Source of the DNA: Actinoplanes lutulentus
GTDB taxonomy: Bacteria; Actinomycetota; Actinomycetes; Mycobacteriales; Micromonosporaceae
Direction of reading: 5' to 3'
DNA: 64,000 bases
Assembly: GCF_003259845.1 (NCBI RefSeq)
Contig: NZ_QLMJ01000008.1
Coordinates: 272,419 to 336,418 of the forward strand
Shown here: one piece after another, positions 7,846-19,100 of the stretch
Numbering within the stretch: position 1 is the stretch's first letter
How the letters are laid out: each line of letters begins with the position of its first letter
Notes under the pieces: generated by a model
What the model was told of the DNA's origin: nothing
Databases searched by the model: none
Seen by the model: only the letters and a program-made list of their open reading frames with translations
Position numbers and translations under genes: made by a program

Positions 7846-8791
7846 TGCGCAGCGGCGTACCGGCCTGCCACGCCGCGATGTTCTCCACGATCTGCTGGAA
7901 CCAGCCCTGATAGGTCCGGTCGGTGACATATCCGAGGTGCGGCAGCAACACCGTGTTGGGTGCGGCCCGCAGCGGATCCCCGGCCGGCAGCGGCTCGGTG
8001 TCGAAGACGTCGAGCCCCGCACCGGCGATGGAGCCAGTGGTCAGCGCGACAGCAAGCGCCGTCCGGTCGACGATTGGCCCCCGCGAAGTGTTGATCAGGA
8101 CAGCCGACGGTTTCATGGCCTTCAGCTCGGCGGCGCCGACCAGTCCGATCGTACGATCGGAAAGCTTGAGATGAACGCTGAGCACGTCGCTCTCAGCGAA
8201 AAGCTGATCCCGGCTGACCAGAGTGGCGCCCACCTCGGCGGCGCGTTCGGCGGTGAGGTTCTGACTCCAGGCGATCACCCGCATGTCAAAGGCCCGCCCG
8301 ATCCGCGCGATCTGACTGCCGAGCCGCCCCAGCCCGAGTACGCCCAGCGTGCTCCCGTTGAGATCCGTGCCGACGGTGGTCTGCCAGCGACCGGCCCGCA
8401 GCGCCCGGTCCTCGGTGACGACGTTGCGCTGGACGGCGAGGATGAGCGCCCAGGTGAGCTCGGCGGTGTTGGAGCTGACCGCCGAGCCGGCGGCGGTGGT
8501 GCCGCAGACGGTAACGCCCTGCTCTTTCGCGGCGGCCAGGTCGATGGACGCGTTGACCATGCCGGTGGTGATCAGCAGCCGCAGGTCGGGCAGGTCGCGC
8601 AGGAGTTCCGCGGTGAACGGGGTGCGTTCCCGCATAGCGACGACGACCTGTGCGCCCGTCAGTGCGTTGACCAGGTCGTGGTGGTCGGCGAGGTGCTCGT
8701 GCAGAACCTCGACCTCGGCGTCGGCAAGCGTCTCGAAAGGCCCGTAGGCCCGCGCCACCCGCTGGTAATCGTCCAGAACAACGATCTTCAT
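7835..8791 (-). CDS. D-2-hydroxyacid dehydrogenase, NAD-binding
   Basis: A 318-residue cytosolic oxidoreductase of the D-isomer-specific 2-hydroxyacid dehydrogenase family. The Rossmann loop is GLGRLGSQIARIGRAFDMRV; the catalytic Arg sits in NTSRGPIVD, the Glu in DTEPLP and the His in LLPHLGYVT. The order and spacing are canonical and the length is complete. The enzyme interconverts a 2-keto acid and a D-2-hydroxy acid; the exact substrate cannot be inferred. It lies 10 bases downstream of the GNAT gene, probably in one operon. Confidence 0.92.
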   Translation of the reverse strand: MKIVVLDDYQRVARAYGPFETLADAEVEVLHEHLADHHDLVNALTGAQVVVAMRERTPFTAELLRDLPDLRLLITTGMVNASIDLAAAKEQGVTVCGTTAAGSAVSSNTAELTWALILAVQRNVVTEDRALRAGRWQTTVGTDLNGSTLGVLGLGRLGSQIARIGRAFDMRVIAWSQNLTAERAAEVGATLVSRDQLFAESDVLSVHLKLSDRTIGLVGAAELKAMKPSAVLINTSRGPIVDRTALAVALTTGSIAGAGLDVFDTEPLPAGDPLRAAPNTVLLPHLGYVTDRTYQGWFQQIVENIAAWQAGTPLRTIG

Positions 8792-8801
8792 GGGGTTCAG
8801 C

Positions 8802-9209
8802 CTAGGGCCAGAGCAGGAGTTGGCGGTGGTGGCCGAAGCCGTTGCGCAGGTAGAAGTCGACAGCCCGGCGCCCGGAGTGGACGGTGACGTGGAGGAGTGC
8901 TTGTCTGCGGGCTTCGGTGAGGATCGCTTCGATCAGTGCGGAGCCGATGCTCTGGCCGCGATGTTCCTCGCGGACCATGACCGACTGGATGTCGCCAAAG
9001 CGGCGGTCCAGGTCGCCGTTGCCGGGCACCCGCTCAGCGACGAGCAACCAGGCACAGCCCACGATCTGCCCATCGACCTCGGCGACGAAGGGCAGGTGGG
9101 TTTTCGCGTGAGCAGCCATCCAGTCGGTGAACGCGGGGAGCTGGTTGGGCTCGATGTCCCGCAGCTCGGCGAGAGCCACCACATCGTCCACACCAGCCAT
9201 ACGCACCAT
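8802..9209 (-). CDS. GNAT family N-acetyltransferase
   Basis: About 135 residues with the GNAT fold. The acetyl-CoA pyrophosphate loop is visible in VREEHRGQSIGSALIEAIL, preceded by the beta-4 strand (IQSVMV) and followed by a C-terminal FYLRNGFGHH motif. It is likely an acetyltransferase for a small molecule or antibiotic. The ATG at 9209 is preferred over the GTG at 9212; a third start lies at 9200. It is probably co-transcribed with the dehydrogenase downstream. Confidence 0.85.
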   Translation of the reverse strand: MVRMAGVDDVVALAELRDIEPNQLPAFTDWMAAHAKTHLPFVAEVDGQIVGCAWLLVAERVPGNGDLDRRFGDIQSVMVREEHRGQSIGSALIEAILTEARRQALLHVTVHSGRRAVDFYLRNGFGHHRQLLLWP

Positions 9210-9387
9210 CACCGCCGGAGTTTAAAGCCCACCCGCAGGTCGCCGCCGCCATGCGCGGGCCGGTCTCGGCCATCTGATCCACCCTGTTGTGTGACCACCG
9301 GAAACGTCCTATTGAGGGCTATGGTGTCCGGTGAGCCCGGTTCGGATAAATGGACTCACCGTTCATCGGAGTCGTTGGGGGTGGCCG

Positions 9388-10752
9388 ATGCCGCGACGGA
9401 TTGTTGTTGCCCATCCCGACTTCGGCCGCAAGCTTAAAGAACTGCGTGAACAGCACGGATTGTCGCTGCGCCGACTCGGCGGGATGATCCATTGTTCGCA
9501 CGGCCATCTGTGGGATCTCGAATCGGGGACCAAACGGCCGAGCCTCTCCGTCGCGGTTCTGCTGGATCAAGCGCTTGGCGCCGCCGGGCAGTTGTCCGCC
9601 ATGGTCTCCGAAGTGTCAGCCGACACCGATGCCCGGCAAGTCACCTTCGAACCAGCGGTGGTGTCCACGCCGTCCGGGCTAGAGTTCGCGCCGGACTGGC
9701 GGCATGGCATAGATGTCGCTGTTGATCTTTGGCGAGGCGATATGCAGCGGCGGAACCTTCTTCGGCAGGTCGGCTTCAGCGCGACCGCCTTCCTGCCTGC
9801 GGCGATGCGATGGCTGATGTCGTCACTCGACGAGCGCCCGGCCGGCAACGGCGAGCGGCTGATCGGGACTGCCGACATCGAGACCGTGCGCCGGATGACC
9901 TCCACGTACCGGACGCTGGACAACCAGTTCGGCGGCGGCCACATCCGCGACAGCCTGATCCGGTTCCTCAACGCCGAGGTCACCGAGCTGATCAACGGCC
10001 GCTACAACGTGGCGACCGGACGCCAGCTGCTGTCCGCGGTCGCGGAGACGACGCAACTGGCCGGCTGGGCCTCATACGACGCCGGGCTGCACGGGCTGGC
10101 CCAGCGATACCTGATCCAGGCTCTACGCCTCGCGGCGGGCGCTGGCGATCGAGCACTGGGCGCGGAGATCTTGGCGGCGATGAGCCACCAGGCCGCGTTC
10201 CTGCGCGCGTCCGGCGAGGCGGTGGATCTCGCCAAGGCCGCCAGCCGCGCGGCGGCCGAGGCGGGTATCGCCGCGATCGAGGCGGAATCAGCGGTCCTCG
10301 AAGCACAGGGTCATGCTGTCGGCGGCAACGAAAAGGCCTGCGCAGCAGCGCTGAACAGGGCCGAAGCGATCTTCGAAAAGGCCGACCGCACCAGCGAGCC
10401 GCAGTGGATCGGCTACTTCGACGAGTCATACCTGGCGGCCAAGTTCGGACACTGCTTCACTGCCCTGGGCAGAGGCGACATCGCTACCCGGTCGCTCGAC
10501 ATGGACGGTCGCCAGTACGCGCGTGGACGGCAGTTCAACCTCGTCCTGCTCGCCGTGGCACACGCGCAGAACGGTGAGCCGGAGGAGGCCGCACGTGTCG
10601 GTATCGATGCCGTCGAGGCCGCGGAAGACCTGCACTCAGTACGCGCCCGCGACTACCTGACCGACCTCGCCGACCGGCTCTCCAAGCATGTCGGTCTGCC
10701 CGCGGTGCAGGACTTCACCGAGCGGTCCCGGCCGGTCCTGGCGAGCGCTTAA
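9388..10752 (+). CDS. XRE-family regulator with TPR-like C-terminal domain
   Basis: About 454 residues. An N-terminal XRE helix-turn-helix (FGRKLKELREQHGLSLRRLG, then HCSHGHLWDLESGTKRPS) is followed by a long alpha-helical, TPR-like region rich in Ala and Leu. Actinomycete genomes hold many such regulators; the effector is usually unknown. The ATG at 9388 follows GGGGTGG and places the HTH at the usual distance; an upstream start at 9331 would add 19 unconserved residues. The short repeat CACCGGA ... TCCGGTG (9296-9302, 9327-9333) could be an operator. Its stop overlaps the convergent NUDIX stop by four bases. Confidence 0.85.
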   Translation: MPRRIVVAHPDFGRKLKELREQHGLSLRRLGGMIHCSHGHLWDLESGTKRPSLSVAVLLDQALGAAGQLSAMVSEVSADTDARQVTFEPAVVSTPSGLEFAPDWRHGIDVAVDLWRGDMQRRNLLRQVGFSATAFLPAAMRWLMSSLDERPAGNGERLIGTADIETVRRMTSTYRTLDNQFGGGHIRDSLIRFLNAEVTELINGRYNVATGRQLLSAVAETTQLAGWASYDAGLHGLAQRYLIQALRLAAGAGDRALGAEILAAMSHQAAFLRASGEAVDLAKAASRAAAEAGIAAIEAESAVLEAQGHAVGGNEKACAAALNRAEAIFEKADRTSEPQWIGYFDESYLAAKFGHCFTALGRGDIATRSLDMDGRQYARGRQFNLVLLAVAHAQNGEPEEAARVGIDAVEAAEDLHSVRARDYLTDLADRLSKHVGLPAVQDFTERSRPVLASA

Positions 10753-11312
10753 AGTTTGCCGGTCGCCTTGCGCAGCAGCAGGGCGAGCAGGCCGGAGACG
10801 GAGCCGGCACCGACGATGGTGCCATCGTCGATGTGCTGCTGGATCTCGTCGAGCGGAATCCAGCCGAGTCGCTCGGCTTCGTTGATGTCCGGGGCCGCGC
10901 CGGTGAAGTCGGCGCCACGGGCGAGGTAGACGATGTTCTCCTGGTCGATGGTGCCCACCATCGGCTGAAAGCTGATCAGCTTCTCGATGCTGCGCGGCCG
11001 CCAGCCGGTTTCTTCCTCGACCTCGCGTGCGGCACAGGTCATCGAGTCCTCGGCCGGATCGAGGTAGCCGCCGGGCAACTCCCAGACCCAGCGGTCCACG
11101 ATGAACCGGTGCCGCCACATCATCAGCACGCGTTCGTCGTCGTCGAGCACGATGACCATCGCGGCGGCCGGGATGCGCAGAACGTACTGCTCGAAGCGAA
11201 CGCCATCGGGTAGCTCCACGTCCGCGATGCTCAGCACCGCCCGCCGGGTGTCGTCGACGACGCGTTCCCCGTGGATGGTCCATTCACTGGCCCTCTTCGG
11301 CTCAACGCTCAT
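10749..11312 (-). CDS. NUDIX hydrolase (ADP-ribose pyrophosphatase-like)
   Basis: A 187-residue enzyme with a full Nudix box: GGYLDPAEDSMTCAAREVEE followed by ETGW, matching Gx5Ex7REUxEExGU. The layout before the box (VLMMWRHRFIVDRWVWELPG) resembles ADP-ribose/sugar-nucleotide pyrophosphatases that recognise an RHR-type loop. It hydrolyses a nucleoside diphosphate linked to another moiety; the substrate is not fixed by sequence. Convergent with the XRE gene. Bases 11313-11577 upstream hold no gene. Confidence 0.88.
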   Translation of the reverse strand: MSVEPKRASEWTIHGERVVDDTRRAVLSIADVELPDGVRFEQYVLRIPAAAMVIVLDDDERVLMMWRHRFIVDRWVWELPGGYLDPAEDSMTCAAREVEEETGWRPRSIEKLISFQPMVGTIDQENIVYLARGADFTGAAPDINEAERLGWIPLDEIQQHIDDGTIVGAGSVSGLLALLLRKATGKL

Positions 11313-11577
11313 CAGCGCACAGTAGCCGTACGCCCTCCAAGTTGTACTCCGACACCTGGCGCGTCGGCTGACAGCGGCTGACGCCTGTCGCCTTCAATTC
11401 CGGGTCATCGGGCCGCCACGCTGTGACCGAGACACCTGGTGAAAAGCAGCGAAGCCCTTGCATCGAGATCGGGCACGCGGTCCCGGCCGCACCACGACAA
11501 ACCTGCGGACCGACGGGCGGACCACCGTGACAGTACGTCGCAGGCTGGCGTGCCCTCGACATCACGAAAGGCAGGAC

Positions 11578-11619
11578 ATGGCGACGACCACGAAAGGTGA
11601 ACCCGAGTGGTGGCGATAG
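11578..11619 (+). other. Candidate 13-residue leader ORF
   Basis: ATG at 11578, with a strong GAAAGGCAGG eight bases upstream, encodes MATTTKGEPEWWR and stops at TAG 11617-11619, overlapping the GTG start of the next gene (11607) in another frame. The sequence AAAGGTGA inside the leader is the only ribosome site for that GTG. This resembles a translation-coupling leader peptide; it may also be coincidence. Confidence 0.35.
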
Positions 11620-11858
11620 CGGCGACGAGCGCGCTCCTGGTGGGGTTTCTCGCCGGCCTGATCAGTTTCAAGGTCAAGAGCCGGTGGTGCCCGCGCTGCG
11701 GCGCAACGACCACCGTCGACCTGCCCGCAGCGACTACCCTACCGCACCCGCCGAACACACCGAGCTGGGCGACGCTGCCGACGCAGTCCTACAACCAGGT
11801 CGGGCGGGCAGGAGCACTCACCCCGGCTCAGCGCCGACGCGCGAACGGTGGCCATTGA
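11607..11858 (+). CDS. Small membrane-anchored protein, unknown function
   Basis: An 83-residue protein starting at GTG. One N-terminal hydrophobic segment (about residues 2-21, ATSALLVGFLAGLISF) is followed at once by a CPRCG zinc-ribbon-like knuckle and a Pro/Thr-rich tail. Only one CxxC pair is present, so metal binding is uncertain. No family is recognised. It overlaps the next gene by one base (TGATG), so the two form a coupled pair; the AAAGGTGA ribosome site lies inside the small leader frame. Confidence 0.55.
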   Translation: MVAIAATSALLVGFLAGLISFKVKSRWCPRCGATTTVDLPAATTLPHPPNTPSWATLPTQSYNQVGRAGALTPAQRRRANGGH

Positions 11859-12148
11859 TGCTGGTCCCGAGGACGCCACACCAGCCCGACCGGCCGGCGT
11901 GGGACTGCCTGGCCTGCGGTGAGCCCTGGCCGTGCGCACCTGGCAAGGTCGAGCTGGCCGAACAGGGCGTGGTACATCGGCGTTCGCTGCGGCTCTATCT
12001 GGAGTCGTGCGTGATCGACATGATCGACGACCGCGCCGACGGGCATCACACCAGCGGCCGCGACGACGCGATCTACGACCGCATCCTCGGCTGGCTCGAC
12101 GCATCCCAATCTGATCCGGCCGACCGTGCGACAAGACGGGCGGGCTGA
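11858..12148 (+). CDS. Small CxxCGxPWPC protein, unknown function
   Basis: A 96-residue hydrophilic protein. Near the N-terminus it has WDCLACGEPWPCAPGK, a Cys-rich knuckle I have seen in small actinomycete proteins near XRE-type regulators, followed by a helical region (SLRLYLESCVIDMIDD). No enzyme motif is present. It is coupled to the membrane protein before it by TGATG. Function unknown; Cys clustering suggests a metal site. Confidence 0.6.
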   Translation: MLVPRTPHQPDRPAWDCLACGEPWPCAPGKVELAEQGVVHRRSLRLYLESCVIDMIDDRADGHHTSGRDDAIYDRILGWLDASQSDPADRATRRAG

Positions 12149-12293
12149 CGATGCTCACGAGGCACTATCCGCCCGCAGTGCTCGTCCACCTACCCGAGTG
12201 CGTGGAGGGATCCGAGATTCCGGCGTGACGGCATCGTCCCGATGGTCACCGTGGAACGACTCGAATCCAGGTCGGTCATTGACAGCGGCCCTC

Positions 12294-13076
12294 CTATGAC
12301 CTCGCACCCGCGGCGACGTCGCGGAGCAGGCTCGCGGCGAGCAGCACCTCGGGCGGGACGACCTTGCGCCGCTCGAAGTCCTTGGGGCGCAGCAGCAGCT
12401 GCGCCTGCCCGGCGCCGATCTCACGTTCGAGCATGTCCTGGAGGAAGGACTTGGCCCGAACCGCCTCTTCCGCCTGGTTGTGCTCCAGCCTGGCGAGGGC
12501 GTGAAGCACGGCCGTCTCCGCATCCGGCAGGTAGACGTAGTCGTCGCCGGCCGGGAGTTTCTGGGCGCTCAGGTCGACTCCCCGGCGGAACCAGACCTTG
12601 ATCAGCTCGGCGCCGGTGAAGTCGTTGCCACGGATCTCGTTGTGCTCGCGGAAGACCAATTCCCGGTATCCGGAGGGCTCGGGGCGGCCTTGCCGCGCCA
12701 GGACCGACAGCACGATGTCGAATCGGTCCTGCGGAGTGCTCGGTGCGCCCTGCAGCTCGAGGCCGGTGATCCGGCCGGTGAACGAGCAGTCGATGAACTC
12801 CAGATAGTCGGCGTTGATCTGGCTGAACCGGACGTTGCGGAAGGTGCAGCCGGTGAAGCGGGCGAAGCCGCCGAGCGCGGCGAACGACGCCCGGTCGAAG
12901 GAGCAGCCGAGGTAGTACGACTGCTCCGTGCCCGCACCGAGCGCCGCGTGCCCCAGCTTGGTGCGGTCGAACCGGCAGTTCTCGAAGGTGGAGCCCTCCG
13001 CGCTGAACTGATCCAGCGCCAGGCCCGAATAGTCGGCTCCCACCACGTGTTCGTGATCGACGACGATCCGTTCCAT
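12294..13076 (-). CDS. Pentapeptide-repeat-like protein, candidate RHS immunity protein
   Basis: A 260-residue cytosolic protein. The N-terminal 115 residues contain quasi-repeats in which a Phe or Leu recurs every five residues (STFENCRFDRTKL, CSFDRASFAAL, CTFRNVRFSQI, LEFIDCSF), as in right-handed quadrilateral pentapeptide beta-helices. The second half is helical and charged, ending in a hydrophobic AASLLRDVAAG. It starts 58 bases after the stop of the giant RHS gene on the same strand, the standard place for an immunity gene; that role is inferred. GGGGTGGAGC precedes the ATG; an in-frame start at 13109 is less likely. Confidence 0.72.
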   Translation of the reverse strand: MERIVVDHEHVVGADYSGLALDQFSAEGSTFENCRFDRTKLGHAALGAGTEQSYYLGCSFDRASFAALGGFARFTGCTFRNVRFSQINADYLEFIDCSFTGRITGLELQGAPSTPQDRFDIVLSVLARQGRPEPSGYRELVFREHNEIRGNDFTGAELIKVWFRRGVDLSAQKLPAGDDYVYLPDAETAVLHALARLEHNQAEEAVRAKSFLQDMLEREIGAGQAQLLLRPKDFERRKVVPPEVLLAASLLRDVAAGARS

Positions 13077-13134
13077 GCTCCACCCCTCGTCCCTGCCGGT
13101 GACCGTCACTGTACTGAGCGCGGACGCCCGGCTG

Positions 13135-16100
13135 TCATGGTTCGAAGTCGTACTTCGTGTTCACGTTCCAGCCGTAGAGCGAGTATTTACACGATTTGTA
13201 GTTCGGGTCGTAGCCCGGTTTGTCCTTCCAGTCGTCTTCGCCCTTGTTCTGGTGTTTCTTCAACTCGCCGCGGGTGGTCAGCTCGACCCAGGTCTTGGTC
13301 CAGGTGTCATAGAAGTCGACACCCTTGGAGGCGTTGTAGAGGAATCGGCCCGGCTGGGCAGCGTCCAATGCGTCAAACGTGCGCTTATGGACGATATGAC
13401 CGCGGGCGTACCAGATTAGATAGAATTTGCCCTCTTCTTTGATCCTATTCCACTGCCCGGGCGTGATGTCGCGATCGATGCTCTTCGTGCCGGCGTCGGC
13501 GATCTGCTGGGCGACCTCCTCGATCAGCTGGCGAGGATCACCGTCGTCGCACTTCGGGTCGCCGGTGCCGGTGGTCTCGCTGACCGCCTCCGCCGCCGCC
13601 GCCGCGACGACGGCCTGGTTGGCCGCCTGGTTCTCGTCGGCCTCCGCGACGACAAGCGACGGGATCCGCACCCCGGCCGCCACGTTCGAGAGGGTGTTCT
13701 TGGCGAGTTGCCCGGCCGGGAGCAGAGCGATCGGCGCGGCCGCCGCCGCGACATGGCTCAGCGTCTCCCCCATGCTCGGCAGCACCGCCGCCGGCAGGGT
13801 GATCGCCGGGGTGGTGGCGGGCACCGTGGCCGCGGGGGTACCCGCCGGCGACTGCACCACGACGGGGGCCTCGATACCCAGCGCAGGCGCGGCAATCCCC
13901 GCCACCCGCACGTCGGTCGCATAGGCGTCGTACACCGCCCAGATCGCGTTGATCGCGGACACGCCGGCCTGGTGCAGGCCGTCGAGCATCGCGGTGACAC
14001 CGGCGTCGCCGAGGGCGTACAGATCGGTGATCGACTTGTACGCCGCACCCGACTCGACCCAGTAGTCGACCGCCACGTAGGCGACGACGGCCGTTACCAA
14101 GTACCCGACGGCCATGCCGATCGGGATCACGCAGAACCCGCAGTGGCCGCTCGGGTCGTTATTCGTGATCGGGTTGGCGTTGCCGTACGCGTACCTGTTG
14201 GTCTGCGCCGTCGGATCCGGGTCCAGGGTCAGCGTGTCCCGGGTGGTGAAGCCCGCCTGCGACGGGCTGTACCAGCGGGCCATGGCGTTGACATCACCGG
14301 TGACCGGGTCGGTCCAGCCACCCTGGAATCCGGTGGACAGGGTGCCGCTGCTCGCGGCGACCTCGCCGTACGGCTGGTAGCTGCGGCTGGCCAGGACCTC
14401 GCCGGTACTCCCGCTGATCGCGGCCACGCCGTCGCCATGGATCGCCTCGTCGACTAGCTGTCTGGCCGGGTCCGAGCCCTGCTGCTCGGAGAACGCCTTC
14501 CCGGCCGGATCCCGGAAGATCGCCGCCTCACCCGATCCGGTCGGGACCTGCACCGGGTTGTTGGACAGATCGCTGTAGCTGAGCGCGATGCCGTTGCGCT
14601 CCGCCAACCGGCCGAACGAGTCGTACTTGTACGAGACGGTGTGTCCCGGCGTGGCCACCTCGACCGGTTTGTCGAACCCGTCGTACCGATACGTGGTGGT
14701 GGCACCGCCGAGGCTGGAGCTCAGCAGGTTCCCGCCGGCCGACCAGGTGTTGACCAGGTCGGCCTCACCACCACCGGAGGCGCCGGTGAGCTGGTTGCGC
14801 TGGTTGTAGGCGTAAGTGCGGGTGCCCTCCTGAATCCGGTTGGAGGCCTTGTCGTACGCGTACATCACGGTGGTGTTGTCCGGTCCGGCCCAGCTCGCCA
14901 GCCGGCCGAACAAGTCGTACGTGTAGCTGTTCTCGCCGGCACCCGCGCCGCCCGTGGTCTTACGGGACGTCACCAGATCGTCGAGGTCGTAGGCGTACGC
15001 GGTGCTGAGAGTGGCGGCGTCGCTGGGGTTCTTCACGGTGTCCGTGGCGAGCCGGCCCAGCGTGTCGTAGGTGAATTCCCGCAGCACCGCCCCGCCGCCG
15101 TAATCGATCACCCCCAGGTTGCCGACCGAGTTGTAGGTGTACCCCGCCACCCGCGAGGTCAGCCCGTCGGTGACCGTGGACAGCCGGCCCGCCGCGTCGT
15201 ACCCGAAATAGCCGGTGCCGGCGGCGTCGGAACGACTGGACAGGTTGCCGTCGCCGTCGTACGTGAAGGTGGACGTGCCGCCCCCGTCGACCGAGCTCAC
15301 CAGCAGACCCCGGTCGTTGTAGGCGTACGACCGCTGCGTACCCGGTCCGCCGACGGCGACGGTACGGCCCGCCTCGTCGTACTCGAAGGTCCGCGAGGCG
15401 GCCTGCGCCGTGCCGCCGGACGCCGTCTCCTCGACCATCCGGCCGAGATCGTCGTACTGCCGGGTACGGCTGACGCCGTCCGGAGTCAGCTCAGCGACCA
15501 GCTGGCCACCGGCGTCGTAGACCGACCGCCAGGTCCGGGCCGAGGCAGCCTCGGTGCCCGGCTCGCGGACCGCAACCGTCGCTCCCCAGTCGTTGTGCAG
15601 GTAGTCGGTCGCGTTGCCTCGGCCGTCGACGACGCGCGTCCGCCGGCCCAGAGCGTCATATCCGAGAGTGACGACGATGTCGTTGCCCGAGACACCCTGC
15701 TGGGTAACGATGGCCGGATCCGGTCCGGGACCGTACTGGTACTGGGTGACCCGGCCACCCGGGCTGGTTACCCGGAACGGCCGGCCCAGCGCGTCGTACT
15801 CCAGCCGGTTCGTGCGCTGCGCCGCCGACAGGACCCCGCTGCTGACCCTGTGGTCCGTCTCGGCCAGCAGGCGGCCGGCCGCGTCGTACCGATAACCGAC
15901 CGCCCTCTGTTCGCCGACGATGACGGCGCTGATCCGGCCCTGTGCGTCGTATCGCTGTTCGGTCCGCAGGTTGGTTCCCTGGATCGTCAGGGTCCGCTCG
16001 CCTGCCTTGTTGTACTCGTACCGCGTGGTCCGGTCGTCCGGTGAGGTGACGCTGGTCAGCAGGCCGGCGTCCGAGCGGCCGAGCTCGGTGGTGAAGTACG

Positions 16101-19100
16101 CGGTCCCGCCGCTGGTCCGTTCCGCCTCGGTGCTGGTGATCTGGTGACCGAGGTCGTTGTAGGTAGCCAGGGTCCGGCTACCGCCCGGTTCCGCGGTCTC
16201 CAGCAGTTCACCGGCACGGTCGTATCCGTACCGGGTCACCGGAGCCGGCTGCGGCCCGTCGTCGTCCGGGTCCTGGCCGGTGATCGCGATGACCCGCCCG
16301 TACTTGTCGTACGTGCGCGTCGTGCTCCGGTTCAGCCCGTCGGTCACCACCTGCGGCTTGCCGGCAGCGGTGTAGGTGGTCGTCACGGTCGGGGCGATGG
16401 TGGTCCCGGCAGCCGGGGCGTACGACGGCAGGGTCGTCGACGTGACCCGGCCCAACCCGTCGTACCCGGAGCTGACCGTCGCACCGTGTGCGTCGCGCAC
16501 CTGGGTCACGTCGCCGAACGTGTTGCGCCCGTATGTGGTGACCGGGGTGACCCCGGCGGTGCTCACCCCGTCACGCCAGACCGTGCGAGCTGCCTCGGTG
16601 CTCGTCCGCAGGTGCCCGAGGGCGTCGTAGGTGTGATCGGTCGCCACACCGGCCGCGTCGACCGACCGGCTGACCAGCCCTCGCACGTCACGGACCTGCT
16701 CGGTCACCGACGGCGTGGACGACGAGCCGGTGGTGTCCACCGAGGTCTTGGTCAGCTCACCGGCCGCGTTGTACTGGTAGGTCGTCTTCGCGGCCTGCTG
16801 CCCGGACCTGTCGTACTCCACGGCGACCCGGGACACCAGGCCACCCCAGCCGTTGGCCGGCTGGCTGTCGCCGACCCGCACGTACACGGTCTTGCCCTTG
16901 GCGAGCTGCGAGGTGAGGTCGAGGTTCCACTGGGCCCGGTTGGAGCCGTTGCGGATATCGCCGGTCTCCTTGATGACGTCCGTCCAGGTCTGGTTGTCCG
17001 AGCTGAACTGGACCAGGTACTGGTTGCGGACCTCCAGGAAGAGCCGCCCGGAGACGGTGTCGGACGGGAACACGAAGCGGTAGACCATGGCGTTCGTACC
17101 GTCCGCGTACCGGCTCCCGCCCTGGTCGATCAGCGAGCCGCCCGCCGCGTACAGATAGGGGGTCTCGACCGGCCGGCCGGTGATGAAGGTGAACCCGTTG
17201 GAGCTCCGCTCCGAGGCGATCGAGCCGTCCGCGGCGAAGGTCCGCACCGTGGTACGCGCCAGCCCGCCCGCGTCGAGAGTCTCCCGGTTGCGCATCCCGG
17301 CGTCGTCGTAGTCGTAGTCCTCCACCACGCCGCCGGCGCGGGTCACCCGGATCACGTTGCCGCCCGGGTCGTACTCGTAACGTTCCAGCTCGGTGCTGGA
17401 CGCCACCGCACCCGTCGCGTCGCGACGAACCCGGCTGGCCGTCTCCTGCTGACCGTCGTTGTGGTACGTGTACGCGGTCTCCCGGCCCATCGAGTCGACC
17501 ACGGAGGCGAGCTGCCCGGCCGGGTCGTAGGAACGGGCCTCCAGCACCAGACGGGTGCTGACCGGGTCCATCGGGTCGACGTTCGCACCCGTGGCGACAG
17601 TCTCGACGAGCCGGCGCGCGTCGTCGTACCGGTACTCCAGGATCAGGCCGCCGGCCTGGGTGAGCTTGGCGATGTCACCGGCGGTGTTCCACTCCGTCCG
17701 CTCGACCGCGAGGTCCGGCGTGGTCGTCGTCTCGACCCGGCCGGCCGGGTCGTAGGTGTAGCTCCACACCCGCGACGGATCGCCACCCGTGGTGTCCTTG
17801 AGCCGCTTCACCTTCAGCAGCCCGGAAGGCTGGTACTCGTACTCGGTCTGCTGGGTGTTCGTCTTACCGGTCACCGGGTTCGCAACGCCTGGAGCGGTCT
17901 CGGTGACCACCCGCGACATCGCGTCGTAGGCCGTACTCCAGGTGCCGTAGGTGACGGTCGCCCCGCTGACCACCGCGCTCTCGGCACGGCTGATCCGGCG
18001 CCCGAGCAGGTCGTACCCGTAGTTCTCGATCAGCCCGAGCGGATCGGTGACCCGGGCCAGGTCGCCCTTGGCGGTGTACGCGTGGGTGGTGACGCCACCC
18101 AGCTTGCTGGTGATCTGCAGCGGGAGACCGGCCGGCATCACACCACCGCCGACCGCGGTCTCCGTCCCTGCCGTGTAGGAGACCACCTCGGTGGGCCGCG
18201 ACGACGGCCCGGCCGGCAGTGGATAGGTGATCTTCGTGGTACGCCCGGCGGTGTCCAGCTCGTAGATGATCCGGTTGCGCTCGTCGCCGTCCCAGCCGTT
18301 ACGGGTGCCGGTCTTCCAGGTGATCCGGTCGTTTCGTGGGTCAAGCGGGTCGGCCGTGTTCAGGTAGTAGCCGTAGTTCTTCCACCGCCACAGGCCGGAC
18401 TGGAAGACCGCCTCGGCGGTGAGGTTGCCGCGAGCATCCCGGTAGAGGAACTTGGCGCGCCCGTTGGCATCGGTGTACTTGATGATGAAGCCGTTGGCGT
18501 CGTAGTCCCACTTCTCGACGCCCTCGTCACTCATCCGCTCGGTGAGCCGCTCACCGCGTAACAGGTCGTAGGTGTAGGTGACGGTGTCGCGGCCGGTCGA
18601 GGCGAGTGCGACCTTGCGTACCCCGTCGCCGAGAGTCGGCTGGGTGACCGTCCAGGTCGCGCCCTCCCGGTCACGAACCGTCGCGAGCCGTCCCGAGTTC
18701 GTGTTGTAGGCCAGCTGCGTGGAGACGTAGGCGTTCGGCTCGGTGACGCTGCCCAGCCGCACCGAAGCGGTTCGCGCCGCGTAGTGGGCGGAGACCTGCA
18801 GGGCGCCCAGCGAGTGCCGGTAGACCGCCACATCGTCGATCTGGCCGGTGAAGGGCAGGTAGCCCGTCGATCCCCCGGCCCAGCCGGAGGTGTATCCGTT
18901 GCCGATCGAGGCCTTCGCCATGTCGGAGCGGTACACCTGGTAGCCGCTGATCCCGCCGACGCGCACGCCGTCGAGATAGACGTCCTGCTTGTCGAGATTC
19001 ACCGAAATCACCGCGTGGTGCCAGGCACCGTTGTCCACACGGGCAGCCGACACCACCTGGGTTCCCCCGGTGGCCCAGACCCGGCCGTGCAGTTTGCCGT

